Position numbers and translations under genes: made by a program. This document shows positions 25,301-36,672 of a stretch of DNA of 60,949 bases, piece by piece. A model generated the notes under the pieces. The model was given only the letters and a program-made list of their open reading frames with translations. It was not told the DNA's origin and did not search any database. The DNA is from Bacteroides faecichinchillae JCM 17102 (GTDB lineage Bacteria; Bacteroidota; Bacteroidia; Bacteroidales; Bacteroidaceae): the NCBI RefSeq assembly GCF_000614145.1, contig NZ_BAKK01000027.1:1-60949 (forward strand), read 5' to 3'. How positions within the stretch are numbered: the stretch's first letter is position 1; each line of letters starts with the position of its first letter.

Positions 25301-26104
25301 ATGAATCAGTTTTTGAATTTTTCTCTGGAAGGTAAAGTCGCTCTCGTAACAGGTGCTTCTTATGGTATTGGTTTTGCTATTGCTTCTGCTTATGCAGAAC
25401 AAGGCGCTACTATCTGTTTCAATGATATCAGCCAGGAATTAGTAGATAAAGGAATGGCTGCTTATGCCGAAAAGGGAATTAAGGCTCATGGCTATGTATG
25501 CGATGTAACAGACGAACCGGCTGTTCAGGCTATGGTTGCTACCATCGAAAAAGAAGTGGGTAGCATCGATATTCTTGTAAATAATGCAGGTATCATCCGG
25601 CGTGTTCCTATGCATGAGATGGAAGCTGCTGATTTTCGTCGTGTAATCGATATTGATCTGAACGCTCCTTTTATCATGTCTAAGGCTGTTTTGCCGGCAA
25701 TGATGAAAAAGGGGCATGGTAAGATTATCAACATCTGTTCTATGATGTCAGAGTTAGGTCGTGAAACTGTATCAGCATATGCAGCTGCCAAAGGCGGTCT
25801 GAAAATGCTGACTCGTAATATCTGTTCTGAGTATGGTGAGTACAACATCCAATGTAATGGTATTGGTCCGGGTTATATTGCTACTCCGCAAACTGCCCCT
25901 TTGCGTGAAAAACAACTGGATGGAAGCCGTCACCCATTCGATTCATTTATTTGTGCCAAGACTCCTGCCGGTCGCTGGTTAGATCCTCAGGAACTTACAG
26001 GTCCTGCTGTTTTCCTGGCTTCAGAAGCTTCTAATGCGGTCAATGGACATATACTCTACGTAGACGGAGGTATCCTTGCATACATCGGTAAACAACCAAA
26101 ATAG
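25301..26104 (+). CDS. kduD: KduD-type 2-dehydro-3-deoxy-D-gluconate 5-dehydrogenase / gluconate 5-dehydrogenase (SDR)
   Basis: A 267-residue classical short-chain dehydrogenase: cofactor motif TGASYGIG (17-24), NNAG (94-97), a serine in the SMMSELG strand and the catalytic Tyr160/Lys164 in SAYAAAK. Annotation pipelines often call it gluconate 5-dehydrogenase, but its place directly behind kduI argues for reduction of the KduI product to 2-keto-3-deoxygluconate. Terminal VDGG-Y is normal. Confidence 0.9.
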   Translation: MNQFLNFSLEGKVALVTGASYGIGFAIASAYAEQGATICFNDISQELVDKGMAAYAEKGIKAHGYVCDVTDEPAVQAMVATIEKEVGSIDILVNNAGIIRRVPMHEMEAADFRRVIDIDLNAPFIMSKAVLPAMMKKGHGKIINICSMMSELGRETVSAYAAAKGGLKMLTRNICSEYGEYNIQCNGIGPGYIATPQTAPLREKQLDGSRHPFDSFICAKTPAGRWLDPQELTGPAVFLASEASNAVNGHILYVDGGILAYIGKQPK

Positions 26105-26119
26105 TTTTTTAACGGATTA

Positions 26120-26167
26120 TTGATAATGGGTAATGGTGGCTGTATGGCCATGAGTATCCATTATCAA
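26120..26167. terminator. Long hairpin between kduD and DUF4861
   Basis: TTGATAATGG (26120-26129) pairs perfectly with CCATTATCAA (26158-26167); an inner ATGG/CCAT can extend it, and a T-rich tail follows. It may attenuate read-through into the DUF4861 gene. Confidence 0.45.
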
Positions 26168-26207
26168 TTTCTTAATTTTTAGTCCAAACTTCATTATTTA
26201 TCAACCA

Positions 26208-27460
26208 ATGAAAGTGAGCAAGATATTAATTCTAATGGCTGTTATCATCATGAGTTGTATTTCTTCCTGTGCAGATAGCAAACAAACAATGACGGTGACA
26301 GTGTCTAATCCTTTGGGAGTGGAGCGTATAGATGAGATGGTTGAGGTGGCAATGAGTGATGTAGTTGCTAAATTGAAATTGGCAGATACAGCACAGATTG
26401 TGATACTTGACATGGATGGGCAGCAAGTTCCTTACCAGATAACCTATGATCAGAAAGTTATTTTCCCAGCAAAGGTGAAAGCCAATGGTACAGTAACTTA
26501 TACCGTTCTGGAAGGTATACCGGAGCCTTATAATGTGATAGCATGCGGCAGATACTATCCGGAACGTTTGGATGATGTGGCTTGGGAGAATGATTTGGTT
26601 GCTTTTCGTGCATATGGTCCGGCTTTGCAGCAACGTGGCGAACGTGGGTTCGGTTATGATGTGTTTACTAAATATAATACAACAGAGCCTGTTGTAGAAG
26701 CTCGTTATGCCAATGAAGTGAGTGAGGAGAAACGAGCAAAAATAGCAGAATTGAAGAAGACCGATCCTAAGGCTGCCGGAGAACTGGAGCGTGCTATTTC
26801 CTATCATATCGATCATGGCAATGGAATGGATTGTTATAATGTAGGTCCTACACTGGGAGGCGGTACATCTGCTTGATGGTGGGGGATACCATTATATATC
26901 CTTATTGCTATCGTACACAGGAAATACTGGATAATGGCCCCTTACGTTTTACTGTGAAGTTGGAGTATAATCCGTTAGTGGTACGTGGTGATTCTAATGT
27001 TGTGGAGACTCGTGTGATTACGTTGGATGCCCATTCTTATTTGAATAAAACGGTGGTTTCTTATACGAATCTGAAAGAATCAGTACCCGTAGTTACTGGA
27101 ATTGTTCTTCATGAGCCGGATGGGACAATAAAGACTGATGTTACTAATGGATATATGACTTATGTAGATCCGACCGGGAATCCGAAAACTGGTAATGGTA
27201 AGATATTTATCGGAACTGCTTTTCCTGTTCAAATTAATGAAGCCAAGGTCGTACTTTTCTCAGAGAAGGAGAAGAAAGAAGAGCGTGCCGGAGCGGATGG
27301 TCATTTATTGGCGATCAGTGATTACCAACCAGGTGCTGAATATACTTATTATTGGGGTTCTGCATGGGATAAGGCAGCTATTAAGACAGTTGATGCTTGG
27401 AATGAGTATATGGCTCAATATGTGCAGAAACTGCATGCTCCACTTACTGTATCCTATTAA
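26208..27460 (+). pseudogene. DUF4861 lipoprotein (frame broken at about 26873)
   Basis: The first frame (26208-26876) begins with a lipoprotein leader (Cys17 or Cys21) and runs to GPTLGGGTSA; the second continues LMVGDTIIYPYCYRTQE to 27460. Adding one T (GCTTGATG to GCTTTGATG) gives an unbroken protein of about 417 residues. DUF4861 proteins occur in pectin and uronate loci and are probably extracytoplasmic carbohydrate-acting or -binding proteins; the activity is not established. It lies behind kduI-kduD. Probably intact in the organism. Confidence 0.8.
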
Positions 27461-27468
27461 TGAACTGA

Positions 27469-28446
27469 TTATTTAGATTCTGGTGATTCTTTTACGATAC
27501 GGATATTTCGCATTAATCCCGAATATTTAGCCCTCTTCACGGCACTCCCTTTGAAGAGGGTTTTATATTGTTCTTCTGTCAGACTTTGCCAATCACTTTT
27601 TTTCATTTGCAGCAGAGAAGGAGAAGGGTGAAATTCTTCTGTTTTGCAAGGAGTGGAATAGCGGTTCCATGGACAGATATGCTGGCATTCATCACACCCA
27701 TATATCTTTTTATCCATTTTTTGCCCTATATTAGGCGAAAGGTCCCCATGATATTCAATGGTAAGGTATGAAAGACATCTCTCGGAATTAAGCCGGAAAG
27801 GGGCTTCTAAAGCTTTTGTTGGACAAGCGTCCATACAGCGGGTGCATGAACCACACCGGCTTTTCTGTGGAATATCATAATTATCGGCTACTATATTGAT
27901 AATTACTTCTCCTAAAAAGAAGCAGGAACCGGCATGAGGAATGATCAGTTGTGTGTTTTTTCCTATCCATCCGAGTCCGGCGCGCCATGCCCAATACCGT
28001 TCGAGTATAGGTGCTGTGTCGCAAAAGATACGACCGCTAACCGTTAGGGGAGAAGTAGCTGGAACGATTGTTTCTGAGCTAGTTGATGAGAGTATGATAA
28101 ATTCCAGTAGAGCATTGAGTTTTTTCTTCATCACATCGTGATAATCTTTTCCGTAGGCATACCAAGCAATCTGATATTCCTCTATCGGAAGTTTAGTTTC
28201 CGGATAGTAGTTTAATGCGACACTGATGACTGTACGTGCTCCTTCAACTAATAGACGAGGATCAAGGCGTTTATCTTCATAATTTTGCATATAAGCCATT
28301 TCTGCCTGACAGCCATTAGCCAACCATTGGCGGAAGAAAGTCGCTGCTGATTCATTGACAGACTCGGCAGGTGCCAGTCCACAAGCGGAAAAGCCGAGGC
28401 GAGTGGCTTCGGCTTTTATTTGTTCGGAAGAGAGAAGTTTATTCAT
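27469..28446 (-). CDS. queG: Epoxyqueuosine reductase QueG
   Basis: A 325-residue cobalamin-dependent, iron-sulfur enzyme that reduces epoxyqueuosine to queuosine in tRNA, the step after QueA. The N-terminal cobalamin-binding part contains SACGLAPAES; then come two [4Fe-4S] sites, CGSCTRCMDACPTKAL and, further on, CLSYLTIEYHG with CDECQHICPWN. Full length and both ferredoxin motifs complete. It is the last gene of a leftward run (DUF2723, deacetylase, queG) and ends 8 bp from the convergent DUF4861 gene with no terminator visible between. Confidence 0.95.
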   Translation of the reverse strand: MNKLLSSEQIKAEATRLGFSACGLAPAESVNESAATFFRQWLANGCQAEMAYMQNYEDKRLDPRLLVEGARTVISVALNYYPETKLPIEEYQIAWYAYGKDYHDVMKKKLNALLEFIILSSTSSETIVPATSPLTVSGRIFCDTAPILERYWAWRAGLGWIGKNTQLIIPHAGSCFFLGEVIINIVADNYDIPQKSRCGSCTRCMDACPTKALEAPFRLNSERCLSYLTIEYHGDLSPNIGQKMDKKIYGCDECQHICPWNRYSTPCKTEEFHPSPSLLQMKKSDWQSLTEEQYKTLFKGSAVKRAKYSGLMRNIRIVKESPESK

Positions 28447-28507
28447 ATAAAAATACTTGTCTCGTTATAAATATCTTGTGGTAAACCAGAGTTTAGTATC
28501 TTGCAGC

Positions 28508-29121
28508 TTATAATACTTTAAACTCGTATCCCTCTGCTTTCAGAAACTCGATGGCTCGTGGAAGTGCATATTGAAGATTCCCGTTATTCCAGGACTTCAG
28601 AGAGTCGTGAAAAGTAATGATAGAGCCATTTCTTACATAACGTTTCACATTATTCAGGACTTGTTCGGGACGCATCCGTTTACTGTAATCGCGTGTCACA
28701 AGGTCCCACATAATGATTCGGTAATAATGTCGCAATGTGTAGTACTGCCGGAATCCCATGTGCCATGTGGTGGGCGGAACAGTTCGGAATGAATCATTTC
28801 GTCTACCTTTTTTGTGTTTGCTAGGTATTCCGGATTGGAATATTCGAATCCTCGGATGTGGTTGAAAGTGTGGTTACCAATGCGATGTCCGTGTTCTACC
28901 ACCATCCGGTATACATCCGGGTGTTTGCGGATATTATCGCCTACCATGAAGAATGTGGCTTTAATATCATACTTTTCCAGTAACTCTAACACCCAAGGAG
29001 TTACTTCCGGGATAGGTCCGTCGTCGAAAGTCAGATAAACTGCCCGTTCGTTCGGGTCCATGCGGAAGATGGCTTGTGGGTACAACGCTCGGAAAAGCCA
29101 AGGCGGTTGTTCTATAAACAT
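28508..29121 (-). pseudogene. Polysaccharide deacetylase, NodB type (frame broken at about 28760)
   Basis: The first frame from ATG 29121 holds YLTFDDGPIPEVTPWVLELL with the TFDDGP metal motif, HRIGNHTFNH (HxxxH zinc ligands) and FRPPHG; it then goes off frame. The other frame continues MGFRQYYTLRHYYRIIMWDL, RNGSIITFHDS and the end EGYEFKVL at 28508. One base inserted around 28760 (GGCACATG to GGCACCATG) gives a protein of about 204 residues with all five NodB motifs. Likely substrates are N-acetylated or O-acetylated glycans of the envelope. It precedes queG and follows DUF2723. Confidence 0.85.
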
Positions 29122-29143
29122 AAACTAATTGAATAAAAAATGC

Positions 29144-29207
29144 AGAATGAAGAATGAAGAATCCAGTGCGACATAAGGTGCGCAACCAATTCTTCATTCT
29201 TTATTCT
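29144..29207. repeat. 19-bp inverted repeat (hairpin) between DUF2723 and deacetylase
   Basis: Positions 29144-29162 and 29189-29207 are inverted copies with one mismatch in 19, around a 26-nt loop; the arms are built from the direct repeat GAATGAA. This is the AAGAATGAAGAAT type of element often seen between Bacteroides genes and could stabilise or end the upstream mRNA. Confidence 0.55.
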
Positions 29208-29220
29208 CATGCTTAATTTA

Positions 29221-32200
29221 TTATTGTTTTCCTTTCATTATCGTCACGTACTCGTTGTATAATTGTTCGAGTTGTGCGGAATAATGTTTTGCGAGTTTTT
29301 CTGATTTGTATTTTTCCATTAAGCGGACTTCAGCGTCAAGCAAGCTTGCATTGTACATGAAGTTTTCGCCTGAGATTGCAAGCTGATTATCATTGAGGCT
29401 GAGATACCAAATCATATATTCGAGCGATTTGTTGGCAAGTGCATCGATTATCTTATCTGCTTTCTCTGTCTGGCCTAGTTGATAGTATGATTCTGCCATT
29501 TGGAAGGCACCGTTTCTCCAGTCGTAAGGTACGTTGTAAGCAGGTATCATCTTTTCAGCGTAGTCAAGTGCGGCAAGAGCTTTGTCTTTCTTACCTTCTT
29601 TGATGAGCTGGCCGACAAGCTGAGTAAAAATACGACGGTGTGTATCACACATACGCATCACATTTTCATCAATATAAATACCCGGTTTGTCAATACCTCC
29701 GAACTTGAATTTGTTCATCAGATTGTCGTACATCTTTTCACTGTCGATTTTGCTATCCAGCTTATCAGTATCAAACGGAGTAAAACGATAGGCAAGACCT
29801 TCTTGTATGAAATGATTGGTCATACCCAGGTTATTTTCGCTACCTACAGTGATTGCCATATAGATAGGACGTTCCCAGTTAGCGTTGGCAAGCATTTCGA
29901 GCATCATCAGTTCACTCTTGTAGAGTGCACGTTTTGAACTACCGTTTGCATCTTTCAGTAAGATAGTCATATATTCGGGGATAGAGTCACCCAATGCTTC
30001 CGGTATCTTCATTCCGGAGCGGCGGACAGCCTCTTCATCGATCTTCATGACAATACTATCTGTAGGAATAAGCGGTAATTTGATGTCCTGTCCTGTCTTT
30101 TTGAGCAGTTCTTTAAGTTGGTCATTCTTGCCGAGTATCCAACGGTTAATGATTTCTTTCAGTTCATAAGGATTTTCACCAAAGATGGAATGAACAAGTG
30201 AAAGTACGGTAGTATCCCCTTGGGCAGCTAATTCATTTGCCTGTTTGAAATAGTTGTCGATAAGTGATCTTACCTCCGGATGGATAGGGATATATTCATT
30301 CTGACCTTCTACGTATTCCACGCGATCCCATGTGATAGGGAGTGAAGGTGAATCGTAGGCCGGACGTTTCATCTGGTCGATATACCAATCGGTTTGCAAA
30401 TAACTCAGATTACAGGTACGCGCATCAGTGCGGAATTCTTCTGTTTCCTGATTGTACCACAGAGGGAAGGTATCGTTATCACCATTCGTATAGATGATCG
30501 GATTACCTTCTTCCTGAAGGGTCATCAAGTAATTTTGACCAAAGTCGCGCGCAACGAAGCGTCCGCTGCGATCGTGGTCATCCCAGGTTTGTCCTGCCAT
30601 TTGAATAGGAACCAATAAGCAAAGTACGGAAGCTAATGCCGCCGCCGGAAGTTCTTTCATCTTACAGTATTCCCGTAATAAATGAATGATACCCGCTACT
30701 CCCATACCTATCCAGATGGCAAAGGCATAGAAGGAACCTGCATACGCGTAGTCACGTTCACGAGGCTGTGCAGGTGTTTGGTTGAGGTAGAGCACAATGG
30801 CAATACCTGTCATAAAGAACAGGAAGAAAACAACCCAGAATTGTTGAATACCGCGTTGGCTGTGATAAGCTTGCCAGAACAGGCCGATCAAACCAAGTAT
30901 CAACGGTAGACAGTAAAAGACGTTGCGTCCCTTATTGTCTTTTAGATCTTGTGGTAGTAATTCCTGGTTGCCTACTAATAGGTTATCTATGAATGGGATA
31001 CCTGTGATCCAATTGCCATGTTCGATTTCTCCACTACCTTGAATATCGTTTTGACGTCCGGCGAAGTTCCACATGAAGTAACGCCAGTACATGAAATTCA
31101 ATTGGTAAGAGAAGAAATATTTGATGTTTTCCCATTGCGTCGGCATGTTTACCATCACCATTTCACCGCATTGGTCGTAAGGAACATCATAACCTTTCAC
31201 ATCTACCCATTGTTTGTAGAGTCCGGCATGTGAGGCACTGTACATACGGGGGAATAGCATGTTCTGTGCATATTCGTATTCGATGCGTCCGGGAAGTTGG
31301 ATATAAGAGTCTTTTTCGTCCGGAGAAGTCTTTTCCTTACGGATATATTTTACTCCGGTTTCTGATTGGCGAGGTATGCAATAGCCATCTTTTGTGTCGA
31401 GTGCTACTTTTGATGAGTAAGCAGGACCGTAGAAGAGCGGACGTGTTCCGTATTGCTCACGACCCAGGTATTCACCTAAAGTGAAGATGTCTTCCGGGGA
31501 GTTCTGATCCATCGGAGTATTGGCTGTGGAACGGATTACGATCAGTGCATAAGACGAATATCCGATTACAATCATCATGGTACACAACAAAGTTGTATTC
31601 ATGGTACGTGCGGAAATACGCCATTTCTCTTTTATCTTTTTCTGTACCTGTGGAGCAAGGTAGATAGTCAATACGGCAATCACTAAAATACCAATTAGGA
31701 TGCTGCTGGCTCCATGTCCGTAGAACGGAATACCCAACAGGGCAATGGTGAGGATAAAGGAGATAGCCATACGTAGTCTGCTTTTCTCCGTATAGCTTTC
31801 GTATATACCCCAGATAAGGGAAGCTGCCAGAATGATGATATAAACCACTACACCTGTATTGAACGGCATTCCCATTCCATTGACAAACATGAGTTCAAAC
31901 CAACCACCTACTTTCACGATACCTGGAACGATACCATATAATACGGCTGCTACTAGTACCCCCGATCCGATGAGGGCAAGCAATGAACCTTTTGCAGTGG
32001 CATTCGGTGTTTTTTTGTAGTAATATACCAATACGATCGCCGGTAGACAAAGCAAGTTCAACAAGTGAACGCCGATACTCAATCCCGTCAAATAAGCAAT
32101 CAGGATAAGCCAACGGTCACTGTGAGGTTGGTCGGCTACGTCTTCCCACTTCAAGATCAGCCAGAATACGACGGCGGTGAACAGGGAAGAGAAAGCATAT

Positions 32201-32642
32201 ACTTCGCCTTCTACTGCTGAAAACCAGAAGGTATCGCTGAATGTATAGACCAGAGCACCTACCAGTCCACTACCCATAATTGTTATGAGTTGCCCTTTGG
32301 TAATGTTATTTTCGTCGGTGATGACTAACTTGCGAACTAAATGGGTAATACTCCAGAAGAGGAACAGAATACAGGCACCGCTCATCAGGCACTCATATAA
32401 TTTACCATTTTAGCAACAGTGGTTACATCGGAAGCAAATTGAGTAAACAAATTTGCCATCAGCATAAAGAAAGGTGCGCCGGGTGGGTGACCGACTTCCA
32501 GTTTGTAGCCGGTGGTTATAAACTCGGGACAATCCCAGAAACTAGCAGTCGGCTCTATTGTAAGGCAATAGACCGTTGCTGCGATGATGAATGTAAGCCA
32601 ACCCATCAGGTTGTTTACGGTTCTGTACTGTTTCATTAGCAC
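29221..32642 (-). pseudogene. DUF2723 polytopic membrane protein, GT-C-like (frame broken at about 32388)
   Basis: The N-terminal frame (32642-32385) gives the DUF2723 start (NLMGWLTFIIAATVYCLTIEPTASFW, DCPEFITTGYKLEVGHPPGAP), ends at MVNYMSA, and the next frame continues LMSGACILFLFWSITH to 29221. One C (GCCTG to GCCCTG) restores a protein of about 1,140 residues: about a dozen membrane helices, large soluble loops and a C-terminal TPR-like part. The Asp-Cys-Pro-Glu loop resembles the acidic catalytic loop of GT-C glycosyltransferases that use polyprenyl-phosphate sugars, so protein O-mannosylation-type transfer is a fair guess. Promoter TATCTTTG at 32689-32682. Confidence 0.85.
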
Positions 32643-32681
32643 TTATCGTAGTTTATTCGTTAAAAACAGATTAGATGGGCG

Positions 32682-32689
32682 CAAAGATA
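32682..32689 (-). promoter_or_regulatory. Bacteroides -7 box of the DUF2723 operon (TATCTTTG)
   Basis: Minus-strand TATCTTTG about 40 bp before the ATG at 32642; the only good box before the three-gene run. Confidence 0.6.
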
Positions 32690-32785
32690 ATGATTTACGG
32701 GCATAAAGTAGAAGAAAGTAAGATTTATTAAGTATCAGAGGGGCGATTTCGTGATTATAAAAAGAATTTCATTGCTTTCAGCTGA

Positions 32786-35649
32786 CTATAAGCCGAAGTG
32801 CTGGCGTAGTGTGTCGCATTCGCTATCCATACGTTGCTGTTCGGGGAGCGGTTGAACGTCTCTGATCAGCTTACGGAATAAATTGCATTCGCGGAGGATT
32901 TCTTGTCGGACATCGAGGTCGACAGATTGCCAATCGATGTTGTTATTGCGGAATGTTTCAAACGAGCGAATATAGTTTCTGGGGTTATAAATGTTCCGGC
33001 TTGATGAGGATCACCATGATCGCCATGAAGTTTGAAATGGGCGTAGGTATAAAGTATGTGGGCTCTACCATATTGGTAAGATTCCCTACCGAAAGCCATA
33101 CATGCCGACTGTTCGGTCCAATAGGCAGCATTGAGCATTTCGTTGAAGTTGCCGGCTCTGAATAGGCGAAATGTTTTTGCCATCATAAATAAGTAAGACA
33201 GGGGGTGCCCCACGCCTAATCGTTCAACGTATTCGCTTATCATTTGACTGAATTCAATAGCTTGTTTATGATCCTCAATGGCGGTACTGTAGCAACTGAG
33301 TACATAGCATACCATCACCGTTCCTTCGGCACAAGTCTCAATTTCAGCAGGAGATGTATTTTCGCCTATTTCTTCGGCAAGGTCGATGAATTGCATCATT
33401 GTTTTAAAGAAAGTAAACCAATCACCTTTGAGCAAGAAAGTTTTGCTGCGTAGTAATATAGCTTTAAGTCGTGTATGGGGGGCAATATGTACATCGGACT
33501 TTTGGAAAGAGAGGCGAGCGAATAACGTTCGTTTCGTGACTGCCAATCTTGATGTGTCGATGATTTCAAGTGCTCGGGAGGCCTGTCCGATTTCCAAGCA
33601 TGCCATAGCATGGTAAAGAGGAGCATCTTGATGATTTAGTCCTGTTTTTAATTCAGCAATGCGTTCGTAGCAGAATGCGGCATCAGCTCCACGACATTGA
33701 CTGGAAGCAATGTGAGCCAATCGTAGGTAGTGCTTGATAACTTCTTGTGGCAACAGAGCTGGGAGTGGACGACCGATATAGAATTGGGGTATCTCTTGCA
33801 TTGACTGTGATGATAGTAGCTTCCACAATGTTGAAAGATATGTGTTGTTGAGGACGCTGACTGTGCTGGGTGAGAGAGCAATAGAGAAGACTTTCTCGTT
33901 CAATTTCTTGAGGTCATCATCTTCCATGGGGAGATGCCAGATATCGGAGTAGATAGAAGCTACAGCTTTGGCGGCACGCGCGAGTCGAACAGGGTCCGCG
34001 AGATACCAGTCGATAAGTTTAATACCGATGGCAGCACGGAAGGGAGTTCCCCAGCAATTCTTCACATCTTGATTCCAACTACTTTCTACAAAAGTCAGCC
34101 GATCGTTATTGCCTTTACAAAATTGAATAATGTAAGGGCGGATCACCGACCATTTGGCTTGTGACATACCGGTGGCATTCAGAAGATCGGATTCGGATAT
34201 GCCGATAGGCATTAGAGAGATAGCAACAGTGGCTTCTGCGAATTCACGTAAAAGACCGATTTTATGGAAGGTATCGCGTCCTTCATAAAGAAGTCCGGAA
34301 AAGATGGAGAAACTGGAACTATCGACTAATTTTGCTATTCGGTCATCCAATTGCTCTATTGAACCGAAATTGACTAACGAATTGAGTAGAACCTTCAATA
34401 CAGTAGGGTCGTTGGAGTGACGTCCGGCAGTAATGGCTTTGATTTGTTTTTCGGTAAGACGCTTACCGAAGCGTCGGGTAAAGTTATTGATAAACTCCGG
34501 TTGCATCTGTAGAGTGAGGCCGTGAAAGGTGATACTTGCAGGCGTATCGATATTGAAGAATGGTAATGAGTGGCGATGTGGAAGCGGCTGCAAATGCTAC
34601 ATGAATATTGCTGGGCAGGGAGTCGATCCACTCCATGATGCGTTCTACTTCGGAGGCATCGAGTTGTGAAGAATTATCTACTGCTATCATACTCCATTCG
34701 TCTTTGGAAAGGCGACACTGTTCAAGTGACAAAAAACCGAGAAAGGCATCGACCGGATCCTGTCCCGGATCGGCTATTTCAAAATCGTAGTAGATGATTT
34801 TATTGTTTGGATATGTGCGGCGGAGATCAACGACGCTATATGCCAGACCGGTAGAGGTCCCTGAACCCGACGGACCTTTGAGGAGAAGGAGCTGATTGCC
34901 GTCTTCAATCCATTTATCGAAGTTACGGCGAGTTTCAGAAATCTCGCAGAGGGTATCGGAGCGACGTTTAAGGGCGAACTCATGGCGACCTTTAAGAACA
35001 TCAGCGGCATTAACGGTATCAGCAGGATATTCGGTTTCAATCATAGCGATGATTTTGTTCATGAGGGTTTCGCCGAGTTGTTCGGGAGAGGAATAGTCGT
35101 AGACAGGATATTTATTTTGGGTGCGAATTTTCTTCTTGAGCAGAGAAAGGCGGTATTCTGCCACAGATCCGGTAGCTTCTTTGAATTCGTCGGGCACCTC
35201 CATTTCAGCGGAGCGAATGAAGAAACAAGCATGAGGGATGTCCATATCACGAAGCACACCATATTCTATTTCTATTTCGGTGATACTGGCCGATTCTGCT
35301 ACTTTGGCATTGAGCCAGGGACGCTGATCTTCTACTGATGGGCGAAGTCCGGTAAGTTCCGATTCAGTAGCATCCAGCCGTAACGAGAACCAAGGAGGCC
35401 AATGAAGAACGGACGGGAGTTGTCGACTTCCTCTAAGCAAGTAGTAAGCACCAAACCATTGCGACTCTCCTCTTCGGGGATTCCCCAACGCAAGTCGATA
35501 GGAATGAATTCGAGGAAACGGGTAGCGCAATATTGATGGATACGAGGAAAAATGTAAGTGACGAGATAGTCACGCTCAGTGTTCATGTCGCAAAACGTCG
35601 AGGATAGAAAAAGCTTGATGCGGCGGAAGCTATGTTGGCTGGTACTCAT
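32786..35649 (-). pseudogene. DUF4062 - P-loop STAND NTPase - TPR-like protein (frame broken at three sites)
   Basis: Four frame pieces form one protein of about 950 residues: 35649 to ~35374, ~35374 to ~34580, ~34580 to ~32986 and ~32986 to the TAG at 32786 (end ...QHFGL). The N-terminus is DUF4062 (KLFLSSTFCDMNTERD at 12-27, then FFIGLLGSRYGW). Next comes a P-loop NTPase: GPSGSGTS at the Walker A place (Thr where Lys is expected) and Walker B-like MIAVDNSSQL. The last 500 residues are helical, TPR-like repeats. The layout matches STAND/NLR-like sensors, and DUF4062 also occurs in animal NWD1, TEP1 and NPHP3. The outer two breaks are one-base losses; the middle needs one base removed or two added. 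Confidence 0.75.
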
Positions 35650-35738
35650 AGTTGGTATTGATTTGTAGTGTGACGGAGGTGGAGTTTGTACATAACCAAG
35701 AAGGCATAAAGGTGTTTTTCATCATCCGGAAACGAAAC

Positions 35739-36533
35739 CTAATGATGGTGATGATGCTCTCCAAGGATACGATGTGGAAGTGTTCCATGTCCAAGTAATT
35801 CGATCGGACAATTAAAGTTCTTTTCCAACCATTCTGTAGTGACCTCTGTATCCGGATGATAATCCAGTGTCTCATTGACACAGGCAATGGATTTCACTTG
35901 CTGAAGCACTGTGCCGATATCATGGCTGACGAGAATAATAGCGCACTCTTTATTGATTTCAGCCAGCAATTCGTACAAACGTGCTTCGAAACGTTTGTCG
36001 ATATAGGTACTTGGTTCATCAAGAATCAAGGCGGAAGGATCGGAGATAATGGCACGTCCCAATAGAGCACGTTGTAGTTGTCCGCCACTTAATTGTCCGA
36101 TAGCGCGATGTTCGAGACCTTCCAGTCCCATACGGGAAACGATTTGTTTTCCTTTCTCTTTTTGTTCCGGCGTAAAGCGTGAGGTTAGCGATTTCTGAAT
36201 GCTTAAACCTGACAAGATTACTTCTTCTACTGAAATAGGAAACTTCCGGTCGATGCTGTTGTATTGCGGGAGATAGCCGAGAGAAATTTCTGAGCTGGAA
36301 GTTGGGATTTGAAAATGGTTATCGTTTTGTCCGATATGAAAGATTATTTCCCCTCCGGTAGGTTTCAACAGACCTAGGATACATTTGATTAATGTCGTTT
36401 TACCTCCTCCATTGGGACCGATAATACCTAAGAAATCCTGTTCGTAGATATTGAGGTTTACATCATGAAGAACGGTACGACCGTCGTACCCGGCAGAAAG
36501 ATTCTTTATTTCGATGATGGGAGTTGCAGCCAT
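35739..36533 (-). CDS. Metal (zinc/manganese-type) ABC transporter ATP-binding protein, ZnuC-like
   Basis: A 264-residue ABC ATPase: Walker A GPNGGGKTT (39-47), Q-loop LGYLPQYN, signature LSGGQLQRA, Walker B ALILDEPS and switch VSHD. The long region between signature and C-terminus and the final five histidines (ILGEHHHHH) fit the metal-transport subgroup; the tail could bind Zn2+. The gene for the binding protein lies upstream on the same strand, but no permease gene is adjacent, so the membrane partner must be elsewhere. Own promoter TACCTTTG at 36576-36569. Confidence 0.88.
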   Translation of the reverse strand: MAATPIIEIKNLSAGYDGRTVLHDVNLNIYEQDFLGIIGPNGGGKTTLIKCILGLLKPTGGEIIFHIGQNDNHFQIPTSSSEISLGYLPQYNSIDRKFPISVEEVILSGLSIQKSLTSRFTPEQKEKGKQIVSRMGLEGLEHRAIGQLSGGQLQRALLGRAIISDPSALILDEPSTYIDKRFEARLYELLAEINKECAIILVSHDIGTVLQQVKSIACVNETLDYHPDTEVTTEWLEKNFNCPIELLGHGTLPHRILGEHHHHH

Positions 36534-36568
36534 AGTTACTTCCTACTTGTAGTTTGATATTATTGGAA

Positions 36569-36576
36569 CAAAGGTA
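36569..36576 (-). promoter_or_regulatory. Bacteroides -7 box of the ABC ATPase gene (TACCTTTG)
   Basis: Minus-strand TACCTTTG 36 bp before the ATG at 36533, in the 139-bp gap after the binding-protein gene. Confidence 0.55.
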
Positions 36577-36672
36577 AGCAATTAAATGATAAAATCCAGA
36601 AGTTAGTCAAACAGCTACGCACCCAAGCCAATGAAATATTCAAAGAGGCTTTGGGTGTAGATTGTCCGTTTA

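Noticed and set aside
27460..27470. Terminator between DUF4861 and queG
   Set aside because: Only 8 bp separate the stops and no stem with T-run is visible.
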